Below, in pieces: positions 1 through 7,631 of a stretch of DNA of 17,696 nucleotides (position 1 is its first letter; each line of letters begins with the position of its first letter). The stretch covers positions 1 through 17,696 of the forward strand of contig JAKISW010000047.1 in the NCBI GenBank assembly GCA_021648375.1, in the 5' to 3' direction. The DNA is from Devosiaceae bacterium. Its GTDB lineage: Bacteria > Pseudomonadota > Alphaproteobacteria > Rhizobiales > Devosiaceae. The notes below the pieces were generated by a model. It saw nothing but the letters and a program-made list of their open reading frames with translations. It searched no databases and was not told the DNA's origin. The translations under genes and the position numbers were made by a program.

Positions 1-1190
1 CCGGGACCGGGATCTTTAATCATCAAAAACAGCTTCACCCCCTCATCGGGCTGCAGGCGAATTACCAGCTTATTGGCATTTGGCACCCCTTCGGCATGAT
101 CAAATATGGAATGGGGAATTTCACGAAATTGAATTACAATTTCAGATACTCTTGCGGCCAGTCGTTTTCCGGTGCGAATATAAAACGGCACCCCGGACCA
201 GCGCCAGTTTTCAATCGCAGTTTTTAAGGCCACAAAGGTCTCGGTTTTTGAGCCGCGTTTTACTTGTGGCAATTCGTCCTGATAAGATGAAACCTCAACA
301 TCACCAGAGCGGGTTGAACTATATTGACCCCGGACCGAAATCTTATCCAGCCCTTCTCCCATAATCGGTTTTAGGGATCTTAAGACCTTTAACTTTTCAT
401 CCCGAAGAGCATTTGCAGCATCCGATGATGGCGGCTCCATAGCCACCAGACACAATAGTTGAAGAATGTGGTTTTGCACCATGTCGCGCAAGGCGCCCGA
501 CTGATCATAATACCCACGACTGCCGGCACCAACCGATTCGGCAACGCTGATCTGTACATGATCAATATGAGCTGAATTCCAGATCGGCTCAAACATGGTA
601 TTGGCAAACCGAAGGGCAAGAATATTTTGCACCGTTTCTTTACCCAGATAATGATCAATCCTATAAATCTGATCTTCACAAAACGCCTCTTCCACCGCAT
701 CATTTATTGCCATGGAGGATTGCAAATCGCTGCCAAGGGGCTTTTCCAGCACTACGCGTGAGTTGGGGCGACAATAATTTTTCTTTTTGAGGTATTTGCA
801 AATGGGGGCAAAAAGGGACGGGGAAACCGCCAGATAAAATGCCCGCACGATATTTTCGTCGTCACGCAATTTATCGGAAAGGTCCTTCCAGTCACTTTCA
901 TTGGTAACATCATTGTGCACATAGCTAAAGCACAAGGAAAAACGCTCTAGAACATCTTTATCCAGATATTTTTTCTCCACATGGGCCAGAACACTCTCCC
1001 GGGCCACCTGCTGCATTTTTTCATCATCCCAGGGGGTTCTGGAAACCCCGATTATGCGGGAGCGCTCATCAAATTGACCCGCCTTGAAGCGATGATAAAG
1101 GGCCGGAAATAATTTGCGTCTTGAAAGATCGCCCGTAGCCCCAAAAACCACATAATCAAATGGTTGCACCGGAATGGTTTTAGCTGACAA
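1..1190 (-). CDS. zwf: Glucose-6-phosphate 1-dehydrogenase, partial (3' end beyond window)
   Basis: Oxidises glucose-6-phosphate to 6-phosphogluconolactone with NAD(P)+, the first step of the Entner-Doudoroff and oxidative pentose phosphate routes; cytosolic. About 396 codons are read without a stop down to the window edge; the family is about 490 residues, so roughly the last fifth is missing. Visible motifs are the N-terminal nucleotide-binding segment VVFGATGDLSRRK, the substrate-site motif RIDHYLGKETVQN, then RDMVQNHILQLLCL and a C-terminal-domain segment FYIRTGKRLAARVSEIVI. The start is TTG at 1190: a GAGGGAG ribosome-binding site lies 7 nt upstream, an in-frame TAA lies just before that, and the N-terminus then begins like rhizobial Zwf. 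It follows the sugar kinase after a 33-nt gap and is probably co-transcribed with it. In rhizobia pgl and edd often follow zwf, but that part would lie outside the window. Identification is secure. Confidence 0.95.
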   Translation of the reverse strand, partial: MSAKTIPVQPFDYVVFGATGDLSRRKLFPALYHRFKAGQFDERSRIIGVSRTPWDDEKMQQVARESVLAHVEKKYLDKDVLERFSLCFSYVHNDVTNESDWKDLSDKLRDDENIVRAFYLAVSPSLFAPICKYLKKKNYCRPNSRVVLEKPLGSDLQSSMAINDAVEEAFCEDQIYRIDHYLGKETVQNILALRFANTMFEPIWNSAHIDHVQISVAESVGAGSRGYYDQSGALRDMVQNHILQLLCLVAMEPPSSDAANALRDEKLKVLRSLKPIMGEGLDKISVRGQYSSTRSGDVEVSSYQDELPQVKRGSKTETFVALKTAIENWRWSGVPFYIRTGKRLAARVSEIVIQFREIPHSIFDHAEGVPNANKLVIRLQPDEGVKLFLMIKDPGP

Positions 1191-1197
1191 AAGAATT

Positions 1198-1204
1198 CTC
1201 CCTC
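1198..1204 (-). promoter_or_regulatory. Ribosome-binding site of zwf (decides a TTG start)
   Basis: On the minus strand the sequence is GAGGGAG, followed by a 7-nt spacer and TTG at 1190. An in-frame stop upstream excludes a longer protein, so this site supports the unusual TTG start. Confidence 0.75.
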
Positions 1205-1223
1205 TTTTATTGCAACAGTGATA

Positions 1224-2156
1224 TCAATTGGATGCTGCGGCAAGTATTATCGCCCCATGCAAAGGAGCGGATTTAGGCTCAATGATCAAGCCGGGGTGAA
1301 GTTTTTCCAGCATCGGGAAAAGTCTTTTTCCCAAACCACCAACAATGGCAATTGATTTTATTTCCCGTTCTAAAAACCAGTTGATATATTGTTCGATCGC
1401 GGCCAACTCCATGGCGATCAACTGCCTTGCAACCGGATCATTTTGTTCAAAAAAATCAAAAATCATCGGGACAAAATTCCCATAATCAACCGGGCGCGCA
1501 TGGGCGATGGAAGGGGGCATATCCGCAGCTGTAGAACCTGAGTAAGCAAGTGCATTTTTGTTGTTAAACGACCACTCCATAAGTTTTTGCGGGTCATTAT
1601 CAAATTTTTTCATCACAGCGCTGGTGAGTGCCGAGACCTCTTCAAATCCTTCAAAAGCCTTTAGGCTTTTGCGAATTAACTTGCGGCCAAGCCAGGCCCC
1701 GGACATGGCATCCCCAATTAGAAATCCCCAGCCCCCGACCTGAAACCTTTTGCCGGCAACCTCGCCCAGTCCGGCGGATCCGGTGCCAATTATCAGCACC
1801 GCGCCATCTGCACCCAGATGGGCACCAGCGCGGGCAATATCTATATCATCAACCACTTTTACTGAAGCAAAGGGGAAGGAACGGGCGGCAAAATCTGTTT
1901 TAGCCTTAAGCATTCTTGCTCCGGCCATGCCAAAACAGGCGCTGACATTTGTCGCCAGAGCAATATCAACTCCAGCCTCAGAAAACACCATTTGGGTCAG
2001 TTTGTTAATTGCTGCAAACGCAGCCTCGCCATTGCCAACCTGAAGATTTGAAGGTGCTTCAATCTCAGCTTCGCCAAGAGTTTTTAAGTGCCGGTCAACC
2101 AACCGCATTCGGCATTTTGTACCGCCGCCATCAACACCCAAAAACATTTGCACCAA
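1224..2156 (-). CDS. BadF/BadG-family sugar kinase, probable N-acetylglucosamine or glucosamine kinase
   Basis: A 310-residue ASKHA-fold kinase expected to phosphorylate an amino sugar with ATP in the cytosol. Seen in the protein: phosphate-1 motif GVDGGGTK (7-14), a central acidic segment VVDDIDIARAG (101-111), the nucleotide-binding segment IIGTGSAGLG followed by GGWGFLIGDAMSGAWLG (122-157), and the adenosine motif IVGGLGKR (271-278). The length fits bacterial GlcNAc/glucosamine kinases of the BadF/BadG/BcrA/BcrD family. The usual DEGSGAW-type segment reads DAMSGAW here. The start is uncertain: TTG 2156, GTG 2153 and ATG 2147 are all in frame and none has a strong Shine-Dalgarno. It lies 33 nt upstream of zwf, suggesting a small sugar-catabolic operon. 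The 3' arm of an inverted repeat ends 7 nt before the TTG. The exact substrate cannot be read from the sequence. Confidence 0.82.
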   Translation of the reverse strand: MVQMFLGVDGGGTKCRMRLVDRHLKTLGEAEIEAPSNLQVGNGEAAFAAINKLTQMVFSEAGVDIALATNVSACFGMAGARMLKAKTDFAARSFPFASVKVVDDIDIARAGAHLGADGAVLIIGTGSAGLGEVAGKRFQVGGWGFLIGDAMSGAWLGRKLIRKSLKAFEGFEEVSALTSAVMKKFDNDPQKLMEWSFNNKNALAYSGSTAADMPPSIAHARPVDYGNFVPMIFDFFEQNDPVARQLIAMELAAIEQYINWFLEREIKSIAIVGGLGKRLFPMLEKLHPGLIIEPKSAPLHGAIILAAASN

Positions 2157-2163
2157 TTTACAC

Positions 2164-2235
2164 GCCCGCCATTAAAAGTTGGATAAATCTCTGTGAAACT
2201 AGAAAATTTGTAAAACGATAAAGACAATGGCGGGC
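2164..2235. repeat. Perfect 10-bp inverted repeat, 52-nt spacer
   Basis: GCCCGCCATT at 2164-2173 is the exact reverse complement of AATGGCGGGC at 2226-2235. In the leftward transcript the second arm ends 7 nt before the kinase TTG start, so a stem would cover the translation start region. It could equally be a pair of regulator half-sites. No function is known to me. Confidence 0.6.
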
Positions 2236-2354
2236 AATTAATAGAGTGATTAAATGCTAACCGCAGCCAAAACCCGTGTACTAGATCAGCAAATGTGATA
2301 TAGGATTTATACAGCAAATCCAGTGCATGCGCACCCAAACAGGAAATCAGGGTC

Positions 2355-2358
2355 AGGA
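2355..2358 (+). promoter_or_regulatory. Ribosome-binding site of cobU
   Basis: AGGA followed by a 6-nt spacer and GTG at 2365. The alternative in-frame GTG at 2323 has nothing comparable, so this site argues for the 178-residue CobU. Confidence 0.6.
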
Positions 2359-2364
2359 CCTAAT

Positions 2365-2901
2365 GTGGGTAATAATCATATTCTGATTTTGGGTGGAGCC
2401 CGTTCGGGTAAAACCGCGTTGGCGGAAAAAACCTGCCTGAAACTAAGTTCAAACCCGGCCTATATTGCCACCGCAGAAGCGGGGGATGGGGAAATGGCAG
2501 CAAGAATTGCATTGCACAAAAACCAACGCAGCAAAAATTTCACCACTTTTGAAGAAGCCCTAAATCTGGCTAAAGCAATTCAGCTGGCAAAAAAAAACCA
2601 TGATGTAATTCTTATCGATTGCCTGACCCTTTGGCTTTCCAATCTGACATTCTCCACAAACGTCAACAAAGATGAGCAAATCAGACAATTGCAATCTGTT
2701 CTAACTTCCAACATTGATTGCACAATTGTAATGGTTTCAAACGAGGTGGGGATGGGCATAGTGCCGGATAACAGGCTGGCCCGCCAATTTGGTGATGAGG
2801 CTGGCTTGCTGCACCAAAATCTGGCTCAAATATGCGCAAATGTTTGTCTGAGTGTCGCCGGATTGCCAATGATGCTAAAAGGGCAATTGCCAGAGGTTTA
2901 G
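2365..2901 (+). CDS. cobU: Adenosylcobinamide kinase / adenosylcobinamide-phosphate guanylyltransferase
   Basis: Bifunctional enzyme (CobU of Salmonella, CobP of Pseudomonas denitrificans) that phosphorylates adenosylcobinamide and transfers GMP to give AdoCbi-GDP in late nucleotide-loop assembly; cytosolic. With the GTG at 2365 the protein is 178 residues, the normal family length. It shows the P-loop GGARSGKT (10-17), the segment RIALHKNQR with His51 in the place of the guanylylated histidine, a Walker-B-like LIDCLTLWLSN (83-93), and the family signature NEVGMGIVPDNRLARQFGD (126-144). GTG 2365 was chosen over GTG 2323 because of its AGGA site and family length. The gene stands alone on the plus strand, divergent from the sugar kinase and tail-to-tail with cobD, with only 10 bases between the two stop codons. 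Confidence 0.93.
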   Translation: MGNNHILILGGARSGKTALAEKTCLKLSSNPAYIATAEAGDGEMAARIALHKNQRSKNFTTFEEALNLAKAIQLAKKNHDVILIDCLTLWLSNLTFSTNVNKDEQIRQLQSVLTSNIDCTIVMVSNEVGMGIVPDNRLARQFGDEAGLLHQNLAQICANVCLSVAGLPMMLKGQLPEV

Positions 2902-2914
2902 GGTTTAGACCCTA
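2899..2914. repeat. Short palindrome containing both convergent stop codons of cobU and cobD
   Basis: TAGGGT (2899-2904) pairs with ACCCTA (2909-2914) around a 4-nt centre. The first arm holds the cobU TAG and the second the cobD TAG. It could form a small hairpin in either transcript, but it has no T-tract and is short, so calling it a bidirectional terminator would be speculative. Confidence 0.35.
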
Positions 2915-3874
2915 GAATAACAATTCCAACAGAGCTAAAAACCCGACAAGCACCAGGGCAATTCCGCTCATTATCGAATATAATTTTATCGCCTCAAAAA
3001 TATCTTTAGATGTCAAATCGCGCTTTCCAGCGCCCATCATCGCAAGATCAAGGGTTTTTCCCCCATATTTGCGCGGACCACCAAGGCCAAAACCAAGCGC
3101 CCCGGCCAGCGCGGCCTCGGGCCAGCCAGCATTGGGGGAGGTATGATTTGGGGCATCATTTATTGCTGCGTGCAAGCTGTTTTTTGCCGCCTCAGGAGAT
3201 AAAAAATAAGCAGCAACGGCATATAATAAAGCGCTTAATCGGGCGGGAAGCCAGTTCACCAAATCATCGGTCCTGGCGCTAGCCCAGCCAAAATTCTCAT
3301 AGCGCTCACTAAGGTGGCCAACCATGGAATCTGCGGTATTTATCGCCTTATAAACAGCAATGCCGGGCAGACCAAAAATCACCAACCAAAACAGTGGCGC
3401 AATAACCCCGTCCGAGCTGTTTTCGGCCAGACTTTCAATGGCAGCGCGAGAAATTTCATGCTCATTAAGGTTTTTTGTATCCCGGCCAACAATATGAGAA
3501 ACCTGTTTTCGACCCTCTTCAATGGAAATATCAAGATTTTCCGCCACGCTAGCAACGGCTTTTTTCAAATCATTCCCAGCCAATAAAACAGAGGCCGCCA
3601 AAGCTTCGAATATCCATGAAAACGGTAAAAAACTAAAAATAAAGAGCAACAAAAATGAAATTAAAAGCGTAACCACAATCAAGATAAGCAGCATAAAAAT
3701 TCCGGCACGTTTGCGCTTTAGAGCACTTATTTGCAAATCATTCCAGCGGCGCTCGAAAAATGAAATCAGCATCCCCTGCCACTCCACCGGGTGCCTTATC
3801 CATTTTGAAAACATTCCAAACAGAGGGAAAAACCTGTCAACGGCAAGGGCTAAAAACGCAATTGTAAAACTCAA
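2912..3874 (-). CDS. cobD: Adenosylcobinamide-phosphate synthase, membrane protein (CobD/CbiB)
   Basis: Integral membrane enzyme that joins adenosylcobyric acid to (R)-1-amino-2-propanol or its phosphate, giving AdoCbi(-P). The 320 residues show the family signature GRDTKNLNEHEISRAAIESL with ENSSDGVIAPLFW following (130-163), KAINTADSMVGH (176-187) and HTSPNAGWPEAALAGALG (244-261). Hydrophobic segments lie near residues 1-20, 58-82, 85-99, 156-176, 213-225 and 299-320. The start is TTG at 3874, overlapping the cobQ stop as TTGA; the N-terminus AFLALAVDRFF then matches the family beginning. An AGGG-like site precedes it by about 7 nt. It is the last gene of the cobA-cobB-cobQ-cobD run. The CbiB-type CobD is meant, not the Salmonella decarboxylase of the same name. 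Confidence 0.94.
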   Translation of the reverse strand: MSFTIAFLALAVDRFFPLFGMFSKWIRHPVEWQGMLISFFERRWNDLQISALKRKRAGIFMLLILIVVTLLISFLLLFIFSFLPFSWIFEALAASVLLAGNDLKKAVASVAENLDISIEEGRKQVSHIVGRDTKNLNEHEISRAAIESLAENSSDGVIAPLFWLVIFGLPGIAVYKAINTADSMVGHLSERYENFGWASARTDDLVNWLPARLSALLYAVAAYFLSPEAAKNSLHAAINDAPNHTSPNAGWPEAALAGALGFGLGGPRKYGGKTLDLAMMGAGKRDLTSKDIFEAIKLYSIMSGIALVLVGFLALLELLF

Positions 3875-5409
3875 TTTTTTGCCCTGCCTTCGCTATCAGC
3901 ATTCGCAAAAACCGGGGATCGGGCCATATCCAACAAAGCATCAAGATCAAGATGTTGCTCCAGATGGGAGGCAAAATCGTTGAGCACCTGATCAATCTGT
4001 TGGTGGTAATTAAAGGATTTCAATTCATCTGAGATTACATGACTAAGGAATTTATTCCTATATTCGTCAGAAGCAAATACTCCGTGCAAATAGGTGCCAG
4101 ATACAAGTCCATCTAAAGATTTCGCCCCCTCCGCAACGCCATGAACATCAGCAAAACCTCTGGCACAATCGGGACCATCGGTTTTTCCCATATGCATGTG
4201 ATAGCCAAAAAGGGGAAGATTGAACTGAGCATCAATTGCCTGCTCAACCCGCAATTGTTTATGTGCGTCTAACTCGGTTGTTATATTTAACAAGCCAAGC
4301 CCTTTGCTGCTACCTTTGTCGCCCTCAATACCGTGGGGGTCGGATATGGTTTTGCCCAACATCTGAAATCCTGCGCAAATGCCAAATATTTTTTTACCCC
4401 GTCGATGATGGGATTTTATATCAATATCCCAGCCCTGATTTATCAAAAATTCCAGATCAGCACGGGTGGTTTTGGAGCCGGGCAGAATAATCAGGTCTGC
4501 ATCAACAGGTATTGTGTTACCGGGCGCAATAAATTGCAGATCAACCCCGGAATGGGCTTTCAAGGGATCAAAATCATCAAAATTGGCAATGCGGGGCAAC
4601 AGCGGGATGGCAATTTTTATTTGCTTCGTTCCAGATTTTTCTTCTGTACCAATTTCTTCTTCGCCAACATCTTGTGTGCCAGTCAGGCCCAAAATATCTT
4701 CAGCCGGCAACAATGAGGCATCGGCAAAATGAGGGACCGGGCCAAGGCATGGGCAGTTTGTAAGGCTGGCGATCTGATTTTTTCCCTCTTCGAACAAAAG
4801 CGGGTCGCCCTGAAATCTGTTGATCAGGCTGGCAACAATCAGTTTGGCATCTTTGGGATCAATGACCTTGAAGGTACCATATAGGGAAGCGATTACCCCG
4901 CCGCGAGCAATATCCCCGATCACCACTACGGGAATATTTAACGCCCGGGCAAAGCCAAAATTGGCAATATCATTTTTGCGCAGATTTATCTCAGAAGCGC
5001 TGCCCGCTCCCTCAACCAATACCAGATCAGCGTTTTGGCTAAGTTCCTCAAATGCCTGAACAGCGGCGCTGAGATATTTTTGGCGTTTGGAGAAATATTC
5101 TTTTGCGCTCATGGAGCCAACCCGCTTGCCACGAATAATAACCTGCGCTCCAGCCTCATGTTCAGGTTTCAAAAGAATAGGATTCATGGCCGAAACCGGT
5201 TCCACCCCGGCGGCCAGCGCCTGTAAAGCCTGAGCGCGGCCAATTTCCCCGCCATCAATAGTTACGGCGGCATTATTGGACATGTTTTGCGGTTTGAACG
5301 GCAGCACTTTAAGGCCCCGGAGCTTATAGGCGCGGCAAAGCCCGGCAACAATCAATGATTTGCCCACATCCGAGCCGGTTCCCATGAGCATTAATGCTTT
5401 GGCGCTCAT
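3871..5409 (-). CDS. cobQ: Cobyric acid synthase (glutamine-dependent amidotransferase)
   Basis: Amidates carboxylates b, d, e and g of adenosylcobyrinic acid a,c-diamide, using glutamine and ATP, to give adenosylcobyric acid (CbiP in the other nomenclature). The 512-residue protein has an N-terminal synthetase domain with P-loop-like GTGSDVGKS (10-18) and FKPQNMSNNAAVT (38-50), and a C-terminal class I glutaminase domain with the nucleophile Cys345 in FGICAGFQMLG and the catalytic His442 in SGTYLHGVFASDEYR. It is slightly longer than the usual 480-490 residues, mainly because of an acidic, low-complexity linker near 245-262 (GEEEIGTEEKSGT). The ATG start overlaps the cobB stop as ATGA and its own stop overlaps the cobD TTG, indicating translational coupling in both directions. 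Confidence 0.96.
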   Translation of the reverse strand: MSAKALMLMGTGSDVGKSLIVAGLCRAYKLRGLKVLPFKPQNMSNNAAVTIDGGEIGRAQALQALAAGVEPVSAMNPILLKPEHEAGAQVIIRGKRVGSMSAKEYFSKRQKYLSAAVQAFEELSQNADLVLVEGAGSASEINLRKNDIANFGFARALNIPVVVIGDIARGGVIASLYGTFKVIDPKDAKLIVASLINRFQGDPLLFEEGKNQIASLTNCPCLGPVPHFADASLLPAEDILGLTGTQDVGEEEIGTEEKSGTKQIKIAIPLLPRIANFDDFDPLKAHSGVDLQFIAPGNTIPVDADLIILPGSKTTRADLEFLINQGWDIDIKSHHRRGKKIFGICAGFQMLGKTISDPHGIEGDKGSSKGLGLLNITTELDAHKQLRVEQAIDAQFNLPLFGYHMHMGKTDGPDCARGFADVHGVAEGAKSLDGLVSGTYLHGVFASDEYRNKFLSHVISDELKSFNYHQQIDQVLNDFASHLEQHLDLDALLDMARSPVFANADSEGRAKN

Positions 5410-6737
5410 GAATTTGTCTCCCTATCCACATCAATAACGTGGGCGTAGGAACCGAGTATTTTGCCGTTCATGGCGCCCATGGCAGGCTGTATTTCTCCCA
5501 ATGCATCTGTGGCCTGAAAAAGCGCACCAAGCGAATGGGGGGAGCTGGTGGAATAGTGAAATTCATGACCTTTTAGATGTTTTGGCCATGGAAGCGCAGA
5601 ATTATGGCTGAGGTTGCGATAGCCCAAGATACGGCGCGGGCGCTCAATAGAGGTGGTATGGGGCAACAGGGCGGCCATTTTGTGGGACTTACCTTCCCGG
5701 TCTTTTAAGAATTTTCCCAAAACCATATACCCACCACACTCCCCATATATCAGCGCGCCTCGTTTCGCAGCATCTGCCAATCCTTTAAAAAACCTGTCGG
5801 CCAAGGCAAGCTGCTCACCAAAAAGTTCTGGATATCCGCCGGGTAAAAATACAGCGTCAGCATCGTCGCTGGGGGTTTCGTTGGCTAGAGGGGAAAAAAA
5901 GCTGACAGAGGCTCCGGCGCCTTTCCAGTCGTTTAGCCAGTGAGAATAGCAAAATGCAAAAGCCCGATCGCAGGCGATGGCAATATGCTGTCCCAGTGGG
6001 GAAAGTTTTTGTTGGGAAGTGCTTTGTAAAACAGGAAATGGGGCCAATGGTTGAGCCCGCGCAAAAACTTTATCCAGATTACAATGTTTTTCAACCAGTT
6101 GCCCGGCACGGGATATAAAATCTTCTATCTCATCGATTTCTCCGGGCAGAACCAGACCCAAATGACGGCTGGGAATTTGCATGTCAGGCTGGCGAGGAAT
6201 TACTCCCAATAAGGGGATATCTATGGCTTTTAACGCTGTGCGCAGAATTTTTTCATGGCGAGGGCTGGCCACATTATTAAGGATCAATCCGCCAATAGAA
6301 ATATCAGAACGCCAATTGCTAAAACCGGCAACTAAAGCTGCAACCGAATGGGATTGACGTTGGGCATCGATTACAAAAATTATCGGCAATTGCATCATTG
6401 CCGCTAAGTCCGCTGTTGATCCTGTGCCATCCACAGCGCCATCAAACAGGCCCATTACCCCCTCAATCGCCATAAAATCTGCATTTTTAGCATGAGTTGC
6501 GCCAAGCGAAAGCAAGCGTTGTTTGTCCATGGACCAAGGGTCAAGATTTATGGTGCTTGCAGCGCCCGCAAGCCCCAGATAAGCCCCGTCAATATAATCA
6601 GGACCGGTTTTAGCGGCAGCACAAATCAGGCCGCGCGCCTTCATGGCGGCGATCAGGCCCATGGAAAAAATGGTTTTTCCCGACCCGGAGCCAGGAGCGG
6701 CAACAATTATAGCTTTTGCATAATCGGGATTATTCAC
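5406..6737 (-). CDS. cobB: Cobyrinic acid a,c-diamide synthase (CobB/CbiA)
   Basis: Glutamine- and ATP-dependent amidation of the a and c carboxylates of the (cobalt-containing, if the route is as inferred) cobyrinic acid. Numbering from GTG 6737 (443 residues): P-loop APGSGSGKT (14-22), KTGPDYIDGAYL (43-54), and a C-terminal glutaminase domain with FLPGGYPELFGEQL, nucleophile Cys334 in YGECGGYMVLG, GHEFHYS and a terminal histidine in SYAHVIDVD (433). Length and domain order are normal. I prefer GTG 6737 because GGAG lies 6 nt upstream; the longer in-frame GTG 6749 would use part of that same site as codons. The start lies inside the end of cobA (8-nt overlap) and the stop overlaps cobQ by ATGA, so cobA, cobB, cobQ and cobD form one operon. 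Confidence 0.94.
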   Translation of the reverse strand: MNNPDYAKAIIVAAPGSGSGKTIFSMGLIAAMKARGLICAAAKTGPDYIDGAYLGLAGAASTINLDPWSMDKQRLLSLGATHAKNADFMAIEGVMGLFDGAVDGTGSTADLAAMMQLPIIFVIDAQRQSHSVAALVAGFSNWRSDISIGGLILNNVASPRHEKILRTALKAIDIPLLGVIPRQPDMQIPSRHLGLVLPGEIDEIEDFISRAGQLVEKHCNLDKVFARAQPLAPFPVLQSTSQQKLSPLGQHIAIACDRAFAFCYSHWLNDWKGAGASVSFFSPLANETPSDDADAVFLPGGYPELFGEQLALADRFFKGLADAAKRGALIYGECGGYMVLGKFLKDREGKSHKMAALLPHTTSIERPRRILGYRNLSHNSALPWPKHLKGHEFHYSTSSPHSLGALFQATDALGEIQPAMGAMNGKILGSYAHVIDVDRETNS

Positions 6738-7572
6738 CAAGTTCTCCACGAAACAGTTCCGGCTCTTTTTCAGGGCTAAACCAATCTATGGTTTTTCTAT
6801 AGGAATTTACCGGGCCGACTATCACAATAGCCGGAGTAGCGATTTCATTTTCTTCAAGCAATTTTTCCACGCCGCCCAATGAGCTTTCAACAATGGTCTG
6901 CTCAGGCAATGAAGCGTTGGAAACTATGGCCAGCATCTCATCGGGTTTGCGCCCGGCCTGCAAAAGCTTTTTGGTGATCGAGCCTAAATGTTTAACGGCC
7001 ATGAACATAACGATTACCGGCGAGGCACTGGCAATTTTTTGCCAGTCAACCCCGCTGGGCATAGTGCCGCTTTCATCATGACCGGTTAGAAAAATTGCCG
7101 AGTGATTGGTCTGGCGCATGGTCAGGGGGATGCCCGCATAGGCCAGTCCGCCAATCCCCGCACTTATGCCGGGAACAAGACGAAATTTTATACCCGCATC
7201 GGCAAGAGCCAGACATTCCTCCCCACCACGGCCAAACATAAACGGATCGCCCCCTTTCAGGCGCAAAACCCGCTTGCCCTCGTTGGCGTTTGCAATCATG
7301 GTTTTGCAAATATCCCCCTGATCGGTTGAGGGCTTACCGCCACGTTTTCCCGCATAAATCAACTTTGCATCAGGGTTGGCCATTTTAAGGATTTGAGAAT
7401 TTACCAAAGCATCATGAATTATAATATCTGCCTGCCCAAGGGCATAATATCCAAGCAAGGAGAGCAGGCCGGGCGCGCCTGGCCCTGCCCCCACAAGCCA
7501 AACAGTATTGGGTAGAAATGGCGGGAAATGAGCCTCGTCAAGGCGGGCAAAATGATTGTTATAATTATTCAT
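6730..7572 (-). CDS. cobA: Uroporphyrinogen-III C-methyltransferase (SUMT)
   Basis: SAM-dependent methylation of uroporphyrinogen III at C2 and C7 to precorrin-2, the branch point to sirohaem and cobalamin. The 280-residue protein is a stand-alone SUMT, without the dehydrogenase/ferrochelatase domain of CysG. Motifs: VWLVGAGPGAPGLLSL (24-39), DALV (54-57), YAGKRGGKPSTDQ (73-85), RLKGGDPFMFGRGGEE (104-119), VPGISAGIGGLAYAGIPLTMR (133-153, in two parts VPGISAGIGG and AYAGIPLT) and FMAVKHL. The ATG has GGAG 7 nt upstream. It heads the cobA-cobB-cobQ-cobD run and is divergent from cbiD across only 59 bases, so the two genes may share a control region. Because no precorrin-2 dehydrogenase is in the window, another locus must provide sirohydrochlorin for CbiX. 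Confidence 0.96.
   Translation of the reverse strand: MNNYNNHFARLDEAHFPPFLPNTVWLVGAGPGAPGLLSLLGYYALGQADIIIHDALVNSQILKMANPDAKLIYAGKRGGKPSTDQGDICKTMIANANEGKRVLRLKGGDPFMFGRGGEECLALADAGIKFRLVPGISAGIGGLAYAGIPLTMRQTNHSAIFLTGHDESGTMPSGVDWQKIASASPVIVMFMAVKHLGSITKKLLQAGRKPDEMLAIVSNASLPEQTIVESSLGGVEKLLEENEIATPAIVIVGPVNSYRKTIDWFSPEKEPELFRGELGE
6744..6747 (-). promoter_or_regulatory. Ribosome-binding site of cobB
   Basis: GGAG on the minus strand, with a 6-nt spacer to GTG 6737. It lies inside the 3' end of cobA and favours the 443-residue CobB over the start at 6749. Confidence 0.55.
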
Positions 7573-7631
7573 TTCAATACTCCGATAGGAGAGGGATTTT
7601 GCGGTTTTGCATTGAAGATGTATAGAGCCTT
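7573..7631. promoter_or_regulatory. Divergent cobA/cbiD intergenic region with a small hairpin at the cobA ribosome-binding site
   Basis: Only 59 bases separate the two divergent starts, so at least part of any promoter must lie inside the genes. CTCC (7580-7583) and GGAG (7588-7591) are complementary around GATA. In the leftward transcript this places the cobA GGAG site in a 4-bp stem. The stem is too short for a firm regulatory claim. I see no clear -10/-35 boxes. Confidence 0.3.

Larger units (their letters stand above)
2157..2364. other. Divergent intergenic region between the sugar kinase and cobU
   Basis: About 208 bases separate the sugar kinase (leftward) and cobU (rightward), so promoters for both should lie here. 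I see no convincing -35/-10 pair and no cobalamin-riboswitch signature. The only clear structure is a perfect 10-bp inverted repeat listed separately. An in-frame GTG at 2323 could extend CobU by 14 residues but has no ribosome-binding site. Confidence 0.5.

Noticed and set aside
389..703. A minus-strand frame of 104 codons inside zwf that could suggest a frameshifted zwf
   Set aside because: The proper zwf frame is continuous from 1190 to the window edge with all motifs intact; the other frame is a shadow.
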